DNA of 64,000 nt, from the NCBI RefSeq assembly GCF_004297405.1, contig NZ_SCVC01000036.1, positions 1 through 64,000 on the forward strand, given 5' to 3'. The stretch is from Reyranella sp. GTDB lineage: Bacteria > Pseudomonadota > Alphaproteobacteria > Reyranellales > Reyranellaceae. Numbering within the stretch: position 1 is the first letter of the stretch; each line of letters begins with the position of its first letter. The notes below the pieces were generated by a model. The model searched no databases. It was not told the origin of the DNA and was given only the letters and a program-made list of their open reading frames with translations. A program made the translations under genes and the position numbers. Below, in pieces: positions 48,514-56,585 of the stretch.

Positions 48514-49110
48514 TCATGTAGCGAACGGAAGAGCGAGCACTGAACCGAGCAACAGCAGGGCAAAGGCCATGTTGACGATGCGGTTGCTGCGTGGATCGCG
48601 GAACAGGCGCGTCAGGCCGGCGCCGACGAACAGCCACCCGACATTGACGGCCAGGATAACCAGCGTCAGCGCGGTAACCTTCGCGGCGATGTCGAGGGTG
48701 AGCTGGTCCGGCACCAGGACAAAGCCCGAATAGAGCGCGGCCATCGCGGCATAACCCTTGGGATTGATCAGGGAGAGCAACAACCCCGCGACGAATGTCG
48801 GCGGGGGACGTTCCGGCCCCTCTTGCGACAAAGGCGGCGCGGTCGCGATGCGCCAGGCCAACCAGACGAAGTAGAGCGCCGCCAGTGCCGTCACGACGGG
48901 CGCGGCGCCAGGCACTGCCAGCAGCAGGCCGACGACGCCGCTCGCCACGATGCCCATGACGACCACCATTCCAACGGTGAGCCCGACGAGATAGGCAAGG
49001 CCACGACGCGCACCGAAAGCAGCACCGGCGGCGGCGAGGCTCAGCGTCGCCGGCCCCGGGCTGCCGGCCAGGGCGAGAGCGGCGATCAGGAATCCAGGCA
49101 AGGCCTCCAT
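48514..49110 (-). CDS. LysE/RhtB-family amino-acid exporter
   Basis: A 198-residue inner-membrane protein with about six hydrophobic segments. The N-terminal motif ALAGSPGPATLSLAAAGAAF and the central LLLSLINPKGYAAMAALYSGF are the typical LysE/RhtB signatures (PGP and NPK). The family exports amino acids or derivatives such as lysine, homoserine or threonine; the substrate is not determined. An 8-bp inverted repeat lies immediately upstream of the ATG at 49110. It is divergent from the IalB-like gene across 128 bp, and the GlxA-type regulator follows 113 bp downstream on the same strand. Confidence 0.87.
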   Translation of the reverse strand: MEALPGFLIAALALAGSPGPATLSLAAAGAAFGARRGLAYLVGLTVGMVVVMGIVASGVVGLLLAVPGAAPVVTALAALYFVWLAWRIATAPPLSQEGPERPPPTFVAGLLLSLINPKGYAAMAALYSGFVLVPDQLTLDIAAKVTALTLVILAVNVGWLFVGAGLTRLFRDPRSNRIVNMAFALLLLGSVLALPFAT

Positions 49111-49111
49111 C

Positions 49112-49141
49112 CGGTTGATATGGCCAATGACCGATCAACCG
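49112..49141. promoter_or_regulatory. Inverted repeat in the lysE-type leader
   Basis: CGGTTGAT (49112-49119) and ATCAACCG (49134-49141) are perfect complements with a 14-base spacer and 22-bp centre-to-centre distance. The repeat starts one base upstream of the exporter start codon, where a repressor or activator could act. Confidence 0.45.
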
Positions 49142-49238
49142 TCTTGAACGTTCGTGCATGAGGGGGGCTTGCCAGAACGATCGAAGTGCAGGAGTTATTC
49201 ACCCGCCATCAATCAGACTCAGCGAGGCTTCGTTCAAC

Positions 49239-49745
49239 ATGTCAGCTCCCGGCCGCTTCCGCGCTTCCAAGCGCGCCCTCGCCATCCTCGCCGCCGTTGT
49301 CGGCTTGTCTGCGCCTGTCGCCGCCCAGGACCAGCAGGCCGCGCCGCCGGCATGGCGGGTCGAGTGCACAGGCGATGGCAAAACCCTGGATTGTCGCGCC
49401 GTGCAGCAGCTCTTTGCCCAGGAGAACAAGCAGCTCGTTCTCTCGCTCGCCGCGCGTATGGGCGCCGACAAGGTCCCGACGCTCGGCATGCAGCTTCCGC
49501 TCGGCATCAATCTCGCTGAGCCGGTTCAACTCAAGGTTGACGCCAAGCCGGAAGAAAAGTTTCCGGTGCAGACCTGCACGGCGTCCGGCTGCCTGCTCAG
49601 TGTTCCGCTGAAGGATCCGCTGTTGGCCTCGATGCGGACCGGCACGACCTTGAAGGTCACGGTGTTCGACCAGAACAAGCGGCCGATCGCCATCGATGTC
49701 CCCCTGCTCGGCTTCGGCATCGCCTTCGACAAGGCGACGAAGTAA
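49239..49745 (+). CDS. Invasion-associated locus B (IalB) family protein
   Basis: A 168-residue secreted protein. The signal peptide covers about residues 1-30, ending APVAAQ. The mature part WRVECTGDGKTLDCRAVQQL, then LGMQLPLGINL, then VQTCTASGCLLSVPL, is the IalB layout, with two cysteine pairs likely to form disulfides. Family members in Bartonella aid erythrocyte invasion, but the family is widespread in non-pathogenic alphaproteobacteria, where its periplasmic role is unknown. The ATG at 49239 puts the signal peptide at the N terminus; the frame extends upstream to 49158. The HMG-CoA lyase gene converges 27 bp beyond the stop. Confidence 0.82.
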   Translation: MSAPGRFRASKRALAILAAVVGLSAPVAAQDQQAAPPAWRVECTGDGKTLDCRAVQQLFAQENKQLVLSLAARMGADKVPTLGMQLPLGINLAEPVQLKVDAKPEEKFPVQTCTASGCLLSVPLKDPLLASMRTGTTLKVTVFDQNKRPIAIDVPLLGFGIAFDKATK

Positions 49746-49772
49746 GCCGCCGCAACAGGCCCAACGGGCCGC

Positions 49773-50678
49773 TCAGGCGGCCTTTGCCTTCAGCGCCTGC
49801 GCCACCTTGGACGCAGGCTCGCGGCCCAGCGCCACGCAGATATCGCGGCCGGCTTTCGCGATGGCATCGAGATCGACGCCATGTCTGATGCCGAGACCGT
49901 TCATCAGATAGATCACGTCCTCGGTGCCGACATTGCCCGAGGCACCCTTGGCATAAGGGCAGCCCCCTAGCCCCGCGACCGCCGTGTCGAACACGGCAAT
50001 GCCCCGCTCCATGACCGCCAGGATATTGGCCAGCGACTGGCCGTAGGTGTCGTGGAAGTGCGCCGCCAGTTTTTCACGCGGCACTTTCGCCGCCACGGCG
50101 TCGATCATCTCGACGCATTCGCCTGGCGTGCCGACACCGATCGTGTCTCCCAGCGAGACCTCGTAGCAGCCCATACGGAACAGGCGGTCCGACACTTCTG
50201 CAACTTTCTCGGGTGCCACCTTGCCGTCGTAGGGACAGGCAATCACTGTCGATACATAGCCGCGCACCTTCATGCCGTGCTTCTGCGCGGCTTCCATCAC
50301 CGGAGCGAAGCGCTCGAAGCTCTCGTCGATCGAGCAGTTAGTGTTCTTGCGGCAGAAGGCTTCCGAAGCTGCGGTGAAGATCGCGATCTCCTCACACTTC
50401 GCTTCCACCGCACCGTTCATGCCCTGCTTGTTGGGCACCAGCACCGGATAGGAAACGCCGGACTTGCGCTGGATCTTCGCCATCACCTCGTCGGTGTTGG
50501 CCATCTGCGGCACCCACTTGGGCGATACGAAGCTGCCAGCCTCGACCGCGGAATGACCGGCCGCCGACAGCGCGTCGATCAGCTTCACCTTGGCTTCGAC
50601 CGGAACGGGCTTCGCCTCGTTCTGCAGCCCATCGCGCGGTCCGACTTCGACCAGGCGCACACTCTTGGGAAAATTCAT
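49773..50678 (-). CDS. mvaB: Hydroxymethylglutaryl-CoA lyase
   Basis: A 301-residue TIM-barrel enzyme that splits HMG-CoA into acetoacetate and acetyl-CoA, the last step of leucine degradation. Landmarks: VEVGPRDGLQNE with the catalytic Arg-Asp, SFVSPKWVPQMA, AHFHDTYGQ for metal binding, and the cysteine loop GLGGCPYAKGASGNVGTED. It starts 10 bp after the stop of the last ABC-transporter permease gene and appears to be the final gene of that operon. It is not next to the mcc genes at 60-64 kb that feed the same pathway. Confidence 0.95.
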   Translation of the reverse strand: MNFPKSVRLVEVGPRDGLQNEAKPVPVEAKVKLIDALSAAGHSAVEAGSFVSPKWVPQMANTDEVMAKIQRKSGVSYPVLVPNKQGMNGAVEAKCEEIAIFTAASEAFCRKNTNCSIDESFERFAPVMEAAQKHGMKVRGYVSTVIACPYDGKVAPEKVAEVSDRLFRMGCYEVSLGDTIGVGTPGECVEMIDAVAAKVPREKLAAHFHDTYGQSLANILAVMERGIAVFDTAVAGLGGCPYAKGASGNVGTEDVIYLMNGLGIRHGVDLDAIAKAGRDICVALGREPASKVAQALKAKAA

Positions 50679-50688
50679 GTCTCTGTTC

Positions 50689-51495
50689 CTACACCAGCGT
50701 CTGCTTCAGCTTGCCGGCCCGACCGAGGATGAACGCAACGGCCGCCAGCGCCAAGACCGTAAAGGCGATCAGCAGCGTTGCAACGGCGGTGATGGTCGGA
50801 TTCACCTCGAGGATCAGCTCGTTGAACATCTTCTTCGGTACGGTCTCGTACTTGCCGGCGATGAACGACGTCACGATGACTTCGTCGAAGCTGCCGATGA
50901 AGGCGAAGATCCAGGCCGCGAAGACACTGGGCGCCAGGTTGGGTAGGACGACTTTGCGCATGGTGTAGGGCCAGGACGCGCCCAAGCTCCAGGCCACCTG
51001 CTCGATGCGATGGTCGAACTCGCGGATCGCCACCCCCAGCACCATGATGACCAGCGGCACGTTCAGGATCGTGTGCGCCACCAGCAGGCCCAGGAATGAC
51101 CCCAACAGGCCAGCCTTGGCGAGCCCGAGATAGAGCGCAATGGCGGTGATGATCGTGGGCACGATCAGCGGCGCCATGAAATTGCCCTCTGCCGGCCCTC
51201 GCCCGATGAAGTTACCCCGACGCAGGCCGTAGACAGCCAATCCGCCCAGGACGAGTGCCGCCACCGAAGAGATCGCCGCGACCGACGCAGACGTTGCCAT
51301 CGCCTCCATCCAGCGCGAATCGCCGAAGAAGGCCTCGTACCAGCGCAGCGACAGGCCCGGCGGTGGGAAGGTCAACGCCCTGGCTGACGAGAACGACATC
51401 GGGATCACGATGAGCAGCGGTACGGTCAGGAACGCCAGACCGAAGAAACCAGCCGCCGTCAGGAGCCGCCGCGTCCAGGGAGTGTCACCGATCAT
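50689..51495 (-). CDS. ABC transporter permease (PotC-like)
   Basis: A 268-residue inner-membrane permease with about six membrane segments. The EAA loop that docks to the ATPase is seen as EQVAWSLGASWPYTMRKVVLP. It belongs to the spermidine/putrescine (PotC) branch. The ATG at 51495 overlaps the stop of the preceding permease gene (ATGA at 51492-51495), so the two are translationally coupled and form the heterodimeric pore. Confidence 0.9.
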   Translation of the reverse strand: MIGDTPWTRRLLTAAGFFGLAFLTVPLLIVIPMSFSSARALTFPPPGLSLRWYEAFFGDSRWMEAMATSASVAAISSVAALVLGGLAVYGLRRGNFIGRGPAEGNFMAPLIVPTIITAIALYLGLAKAGLLGSFLGLLVAHTILNVPLVIMVLGVAIREFDHRIEQVAWSLGASWPYTMRKVVLPNLAPSVFAAWIFAFIGSFDEVIVTSFIAGKYETVPKKMFNELILEVNPTITAVATLLIAFTVLALAAVAFILGRAGKLKQTLV

Positions 51496-52310
51496 GCCGC
51501 CGCCTTTCTGTCGAGACGGCGATAGGCGGCAAAGATCAGCAGGGTCACGATCAGCAGGATCGTCGAGATCGCCGCAGCCTGCTCCCAGCGCGGGATCTGG
51601 TTGATCAACGTGTCGAGCAGGTTGGAGATCATCGGCACACGGCCGCCCCCCAGAATGGCCGGCGTCACATAGAAGCCGAGGCAAAGGATGAAGACCAGCA
51701 ACGTACCCGCCGCCAGTGCCGGCAAGGTGAGCGGAAAGAAGACCTTCCAGAAGATGGTGCGCGGCGGGGCACCGAGCGAAGCAGCCGCTTGCAACAGCCG
51801 GTCGTCGATACGGATCATGGCGGCAAACAGCGGCAGCACGAGGAACGGCAGCAGGACATTGGCCATGCCGATGGTGACCCCGAGCTCGTTGTAGAGGAAG
51901 GAAACCGGCGCATCAGTGAGCCCGCTCCATTGCAGGGTGCGATTCACCAACCCGCCATTGCCCAGCACGACGATCCAGGCGTAGGTCCGCACCAGGATAC
52001 TGACCCAGAACGGCAGCACGACGAGCGAAAGGGCGATCATGCGCCCGCGGTTGCTGAGCCCGCGCATCCAGAGCGCCAGCGGATAGCCGATGACGACATT
52101 GGCCAAGGTCGCCACCAGGGCGACGCGCATGGTGTTGCCCAGCACGCGCAGGTAGACCGGCGCTTCGAGCAAGCCTTCATAGTGCTGGAGCGTGAAGCCC
52201 CGCCCCTTCTCCCAGAAGGCGAGGCCCAGCATGTAGGCGATAGGCGCGTTGAAGGCGACGAACATCAGCACCAGCAACGGTGCGACGAAGCCAAAACCCT
52301 GTCCGCGCAT
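51492..52310 (-). CDS. ABC transporter permease (PotB-like)
   Basis: A 272-residue inner-membrane permease with six predicted segments and the EAA loop LQAAASLGAPPRTIFWKVFFP. The N-terminal FGFVAPLLVLMFVAFNAPIA and the GNTMRVALVATLANVVIGYP segment are typical of PotB-type permeases. It starts 12 bp after the solute-binding-protein gene and overlaps the PotC-like gene by 4 bp. It forms half of the pore of the same importer. Confidence 0.9.
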   Translation of the reverse strand: MRGQGFGFVAPLLVLMFVAFNAPIAYMLGLAFWEKGRGFTLQHYEGLLEAPVYLRVLGNTMRVALVATLANVVIGYPLALWMRGLSNRGRMIALSLVVLPFWVSILVRTYAWIVVLGNGGLVNRTLQWSGLTDAPVSFLYNELGVTIGMANVLLPFLVLPLFAAMIRIDDRLLQAAASLGAPPRTIFWKVFFPLTLPALAAGTLLVFILCLGFYVTPAILGGGRVPMISNLLDTLINQIPRWEQAAAISTILLIVTLLIFAAYRRLDRKAAA

Positions 52311-52322
52311 CGAAGTCTCCGC

Positions 52323-53351
52323 TCAGAGGCTGAGCTTGAAGGCTTCCCACTTCTTGTTCACGGCCTCGCCGTTGGCCGCCCACCATTCGGCGTTCTCGAC
52401 CCACTGCACGGCCTTGTTCTGCTTGCTGGTCGGATACTCGGCGAGCTTGTCCTTGGGCAGCAGCGCATCGAGCTCCGGACTCGGTCCGGTATAGGAGACC
52501 ACGGTCGCCGCCTTGGCCTGGTTGGCCGCGATCGACATCTCGTGCATCAGCTTGTAGGCCGCCGCGCGATCCTCGGCCTTCGAGTTCTTGACGATCGTGA
52601 AGTAGGAAAGATCGGCCATGCCGCCGGCGAAGTTGACGCCGAAGGCCGGGTCGCCGACGACGCGGCCCGACCAGCAGATCGCGTACTGCACCTCGTTGTC
52701 CTTCATGAGCTGCGGTGCCTGCGCACCTGCCTTCCACCATACAGCGATGTCCTTCTTGATCTCGTTCAGCTTCTTGAAGGCCGTATCGACGTCGAGCGGG
52801 AAGAGCTTGTCCGGCGTGATGCCCGTCGCGAGCAGCGCGAAGGAGATCGCGTAGTTGGGATAGTCCGGCAGACAGCGCTTGCCCGGGAAATCCTTGGTAT
52901 TGAAGAAATCGGCCCAGGTCTTGGGCGCCTTGGCGCCGGCGCGCCAGGCCATGATGGTCGAGAAGTACTGATAGCCGAAGCCGTACTCGTGCTTGGCCTC
53001 CGGGAACATCGGTTGCGGCGCCACCGCCGCCCAGTCGATCGGTTCGATCAGCTTGAGATTGCGGGCCTGCAGCATGCCGCCCGAGCCAAGCTCCATCAGC
53101 ACCGTGCTGGTCTGGCCGCTCTCCACCAGGGCGCGCAGCTTGCCCAGCGGATTGGGGCTTTCGCGGATCACCTTGATGCCGGTCTTCTTGGTGAACGGCT
53201 CGATGTACCCCACCTCGACCGATTCGCCGGACTTGCCGCCGGCTTCGATCATGCGGATTTCCTTGACCTGAGCGCGGGCGCTGCCGGCGCCGAGGATGCT
53301 GAATGCGGGCAGACCGGCCGCAGCCGCGCCCACGAACGTACGACGCTTCAT
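52323..53351 (-). CDS. ABC transporter extracellular solute-binding protein (PotD-like)
   Basis: A 342-residue periplasmic binding protein. The signal peptide (about 1-27, MKRRTFVGAAAAGL... to SARA) has twin arginines, suggesting Tat export. The mature protein follows the class II binding-protein pattern of polyamine/iron-type transporters: VGYIEPFTKKTGIKV, KTWADFFNTKDFPGKR, YAICWSGRVVGDPAFGVNF. It delivers an unidentified small cation or amine-like solute to the two permeases encoded downstream. It starts 22 bp after the ATPase gene. Confidence 0.88.
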   Translation of the reverse strand: MKRRTFVGAAAAGLPAFSILGAGSARAQVKEIRMIEAGGKSGESVEVGYIEPFTKKTGIKVIRESPNPLGKLRALVESGQTSTVLMELGSGGMLQARNLKLIEPIDWAAVAPQPMFPEAKHEYGFGYQYFSTIMAWRAGAKAPKTWADFFNTKDFPGKRCLPDYPNYAISFALLATGITPDKLFPLDVDTAFKKLNEIKKDIAVWWKAGAQAPQLMKDNEVQYAICWSGRVVGDPAFGVNFAGGMADLSYFTIVKNSKAEDRAAAYKLMHEMSIAANQAKAATVVSYTGPSPELDALLPKDKLAEYPTSKQNKAVQWVENAEWWAANGEAVNKKWEAFKLSL

Positions 53352-53373
53352 CTGGAGTCCCTCCTGTTATCAC

Positions 53374-54345
53374 TCATTTCGCCACCGGCCACAGGTCGGC
53401 GGCATCCCATGACACCATCACGCGCTCGCCTGTCGCATAGGCCGGGCCGACAAACGGCGCCGCAGCGACCATGGGCTTGGCCCCTTCACCGTCGAGCGAC
53501 AGGTGATAGCGGACCATCTGACCGAGATAGATCGCCTCGACGACCCTGGCCGGCTTGCCGGCGCCGCTGCTTGAAATCTTGATCCTCTCGGGCCGCACCA
53601 GCGCCTGCCCCCCATCTGGAAGACCGACGAAATTGGCGATGCCCAGGAACTCCGCAACGAAGCGGTTCGCCGGTTTCAGATAGGCTTCCGTTGGGGCGGC
53701 GACCTGCTGCGTGCGGCCCTTGTCGAGCACCATGATGCGATCGGACAGAGACAACGCCTCTTCCTGGTCATGCGTCACCAGCAAGGTCGTCACACCGAGG
53801 CTGCGCTGGAGCTGTTTCAACTCGACCTGCAGCTCTTCACGCAGCTTGCGATCGAGCGCGCCCAGCGGCTCGTCGAGCAGCAGGATATCCGGCTTGAAGA
53901 CGACGGCGCGCGCGAGCGCCACGCGCTGCTGCTGGCCACCCGAAAGTTGCGACGGCCGGCGATTCTCCAGCCCGTCCAGCCGCACCAGCTTCAGCGCATC
54001 GCGCGCCAGCCGGTCCGCCTCGGCGCGACCGATCTTGCGCACCCCCAGGGGGAACAGCACGTTCTCCAGCACCGTCATGTGCGGGAACAATGCATAGGAC
54101 TGGAACACCAGTCCGATATTGCGTTCCTGCGCCGGCGCGTCGGTGACGTCGCGACCACCGATGAAGATACGGCCGGACGTCGGCTTGTTGAGGCCGGCAA
54201 TCAAGGAAAGCAGCGTCGTCTTGCCCGATCCGCTCGGGCCCAGGATGGTGACCAGCTCGCCCTGGGTCACCGCGAGATCGACATTGTCGGCCGCCGCAAA
54301 GGTCCCGTAGCGCTTGGTCACTCCCTCGAGGCGGATCTCCGACAT
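53374..54345 (-). CDS. ABC transporter ATP-binding protein (PotA-like)
   Basis: A 323-residue ATPase. Walker A GPSGSGKT is at residues 36-43, signature LSGGQQQR follows, Walker B is ILLLDEPLGALD, and the switch histidine lies in LLVTHDQEEAL. The C-terminal 80 or so residues form the TOBE regulatory domain of the PotA/FbpC group. The ATG at 54345 abuts the stop of the upstream aminotransferase-like gene with no gap, so the two are almost certainly translated together. Confidence 0.93.
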   Translation of the reverse strand: MSEIRLEGVTKRYGTFAAADNVDLAVTQGELVTILGPSGSGKTTLLSLIAGLNKPTSGRIFIGGRDVTDAPAQERNIGLVFQSYALFPHMTVLENVLFPLGVRKIGRAEADRLARDALKLVRLDGLENRRPSQLSGGQQQRVALARAVVFKPDILLLDEPLGALDRKLREELQVELKQLQRSLGVTTLLVTHDQEEALSLSDRIMVLDKGRTQQVAAPTEAYLKPANRFVAEFLGIANFVGLPDGGQALVRPERIKISSSGAGKPARVVEAIYLGQMVRYHLSLDGEGAKPMVAAAPFVGPAYATGERVMVSWDAADLWPVAK

Positions 54346-55656
54346 CTAGTGGCGCACCATCTTCGCCATGGCGCGATCGGCAGCCGCCAGCGTTTCGTCG
54401 ATCACCGGCTTGTCGTGTGCGGTCGACAGGAACCACCGGCCTCCCTGCTGGACGCGCACGCCCTCCTCCTGCAAGGCAGCGTGGAAGGAGAGCATCGCGT
54501 CGCGGTCGGTGGCCATGGAATCGCGATAGTTCCGCGGCGCACCAGCCGATGTGAAGAAGGTTTGGAAGATGGCTGGCATGCCCTGCACGAGCATCGCCAG
54601 TCCGTGCTTCTTCCCTAAAGCAGCGAGACCGTCCATGAGCTGCTGGCCGCGTGTTTCCATCTCCCGATAGATCGCGCTATTGTCCGCCTCGAGGATATCG
54701 AGCGCCGCCAGCGCCGCCGCCATGCTCTGGACGTTGCCGTTGTAGGTGCCGCCGTGCATCACGCCCTTGTCGAGCAGGGTATCCATGACGTCACGCCGGC
54801 CGGCGACCAGGGCGAGAGGAAAGCCCGCCGCCACGGCCTTGGCGTAGATGACGAGGTCGGCAGTGACGCCGTACTTCGCCTGCGCACCACCGAGGGCCAC
54901 GCGGAAACCGGTGATGACCTCGTCGCAGATGAACAGCGCGCCATGCTTGCGACAGAGGTCGCGCACGCCCTCCAGATAACCGGGTAGCGGCGGGATCGCG
55001 CCGCCATTCACCATCACCGGCTCCATGATCACGCCGGCAATCTCGCCGCGATGGCGCTCCAGTGCCTGCTCCAGAAGTTCGAGATCGTTCCAGCCACAGA
55101 CGACGACGTCGTCCAGCACGCTGGGCGGCATGCCGGGCGAGCCTGCCACTGGCACCGGCGCATCCGCTGGCCCCGCCTCGTTCAGCGACGGCTTGGTGCT
55201 GATGAACGCCTGATCGCTCCAGCCATGATAGTGGCCTTCGAACTTCAAAATCTTGTTCCGGTTTGTGAAGGCACGCGCCAGCCGCATCGCCATCAAAACG
55301 GCCTCGGTGCCCGATGTCGCGAAGCGCACGACTTCGGCGCCCGGCAAAAGACGACAAAGGCGATCCGCCAGCTCGGCCTCGCGTGGATGCTGCGCTGCGA
55401 AGACCTGCCCCTCGCCGAGCGATGCCGCCACGGCGTCGATCACCGCCTTCGGTGCGTGCCCCAGGATCGCCGGTCCATTGCCCAGCACGTAATCAATGTG
55501 GACGTTGCCGTCGATGTCGTAGAGGCGAGCGCCTTCGCCGCGCGCAAAGAAGAGCGGCACCGGCACGCTGGCATAGCGTACGTTGCTGCTGACGCCGCCG
55601 GCCATGTGCTTGCGGGACCTTTCATAGAGCGCGATCGACTTGGTGTAACTGCGCAT
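54346..55656 (-). CDS. Glutamate-1-semialdehyde 2,1-aminomutase-like class III aminotransferase
   Basis: A 436-residue PLP enzyme. The fold landmarks are FATSGTEAVLMAMRLARAFT, FEGHYHGWSD, the PLP aspartate in LFICDEVITGFR and the Schiff-base K273 in YAKAVAAGFP. It resembles glutamate-1-semialdehyde aminomutase but heads a transporter operon. This points to catabolism of an imported amine or amino acid and not to haem synthesis. The ATG at 55656 is used; a start at 55686 is possible. It is divergent from a GntR regulator, with a 14-bp palindrome between them. Confidence 0.87.
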   Translation of the reverse strand: MRSYTKSIALYERSRKHMAGGVSSNVRYASVPVPLFFARGEGARLYDIDGNVHIDYVLGNGPAILGHAPKAVIDAVAASLGEGQVFAAQHPREAELADRLCRLLPGAEVVRFATSGTEAVLMAMRLARAFTNRNKILKFEGHYHGWSDQAFISTKPSLNEAGPADAPVPVAGSPGMPPSVLDDVVVCGWNDLELLEQALERHRGEIAGVIMEPVMVNGGAIPPLPGYLEGVRDLCRKHGALFICDEVITGFRVALGGAQAKYGVTADLVIYAKAVAAGFPLALVAGRRDVMDTLLDKGVMHGGTYNGNVQSMAAALAALDILEADNSAIYREMETRGQQLMDGLAALGKKHGLAMLVQGMPAIFQTFFTSAGAPRNYRDSMATDRDAMLSFHAALQEEGVRVQQGGRWFLSTAHDKPVIDETLAAADRAMAKMVRH

Positions 55657-55751
55657 GCCCCTCACCCAGCAAGAATAGTGCCGCACAGGTCTTGCCCGTG
55701 GTCACGAACGCCGTCGAGCCTAACGACCACCTCACGCGCCAGCAATGCATT

Positions 55752-55765
55752 TTTGTGATCACAAA
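55752..55765. promoter_or_regulatory. Perfect 14-bp palindrome, candidate GntR operator
   Basis: TTTGTGATCACAAA is its own reverse complement. It is centred in the 141-bp region between the aminotransferase operon and the GntR gene, 33 bp before the GntR start. The two half-sites TGTGA/TCACA abut, unlike CRP sites, which have a 6-bp spacer. Confidence 0.55.
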
Positions 55766-55797
55766 TTTCGAGAGCATCGGCTATTGTCGAAATCACG

Positions 55798-56571
55798 ATG
55801 CGAACCGCCGCCGCCGCTGATGAGCTGACCGACACATCGCTGCGCAAACAAGTCTACGACTCGTTGCGTGCAGCGCTGACATCGGGCCGTTTCGCGCCGG
55901 GGCAGAAACTCACCTTCCGCTTTGTCGCAAAAGCCCTCGGGGTCAGCCTGACACCGGTGCGCGAAGCCGTGCGCCGTCTGGTTGCGGAAGGCGCTTTCGA
56001 GATGCAGCCCAACCGGTCGGTCCGCATTCCGCTGATGACCAAGGCGAAGGTTCTGGAGCTGCGCGACATCCGCGTCGCCGTCGAAGGGCTCGCCGTCGGG
56101 AATGCAGCCAAAGTGGCGAGCAGAGCGCAGATCGCCAACCTGCGCCGCATCGCGCGCGAGATCGTCGCCGTTCGCAAACGCGGCGACAGCGTGGCGGATC
56201 GCGAGAAGATCAGCGAGTTTCACTTTGCTCTCTATACGATTGCGGACCAGCCGACGCTGCTGCGCGTGATCGAAGGGCTGTGGCTGCAAACCGGCCCCTA
56301 CATGAACCTGCTCTTTCCCGACTACATCGCCTCGGCCGCTGGTCCGGCAAGGCGGCTGCGGATCATTCAGGCGCTGCAGGCGCGTGACTCGGTTGCAGCT
56401 CGCCGGGAAATCGAGAACGATGTTCACGGTACGCTTTCCTATGTCGCCGGCCTTGCCGATGAAGCCGGCAACATCGTCCCCGCCCTGCCGTCCGCCGCCG
56501 GCAGCCGCCGCAGCAAAGGGAAAGCCAATGCGGCCCTCGAACTTCGCCCCAAACGTCTTGATCTCAAGTGA
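55798..56571 (+). CDS. GntR-family transcriptional regulator (FCD type)
   Basis: A 257-residue regulator. The N-terminal winged helix reads LRKQVYDSLRAALTSGRFAP, then FVAKALGVSLTPVREAVRRL, then a VRIP wing. From about residue 80 an all-helical FCD effector domain follows (ELRDIRVAVEGLAV; EFHFALYTIADQPTLLRVIE), which usually binds a carboxylate with a metal ion. It is divergent from the aminotransferase-ABC operon and is followed 14 bp later by a class IV aminotransferase gene. It probably represses both in the absence of the substrate. Confidence 0.9.
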   Translation: MRTAAAADELTDTSLRKQVYDSLRAALTSGRFAPGQKLTFRFVAKALGVSLTPVREAVRRLVAEGAFEMQPNRSVRIPLMTKAKVLELRDIRVAVEGLAVGNAAKVASRAQIANLRRIAREIVAVRKRGDSVADREKISEFHFALYTIADQPTLLRVIEGLWLQTGPYMNLLFPDYIASAAGPARRLRIIQALQARDSVAARREIENDVHGTLSYVAGLADEAGNIVPALPSAAGSRRSKGKANAALELRPKRLDLK

Positions 56572-56585
56572 GTACGGAGGAAATC

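Noticed and set aside
55752..55765. CRP binding site
   Set aside because: TGTGA and TCACA abut with no spacer, whereas CRP sites need a 6-bp spacer. A GntR operator fits better.
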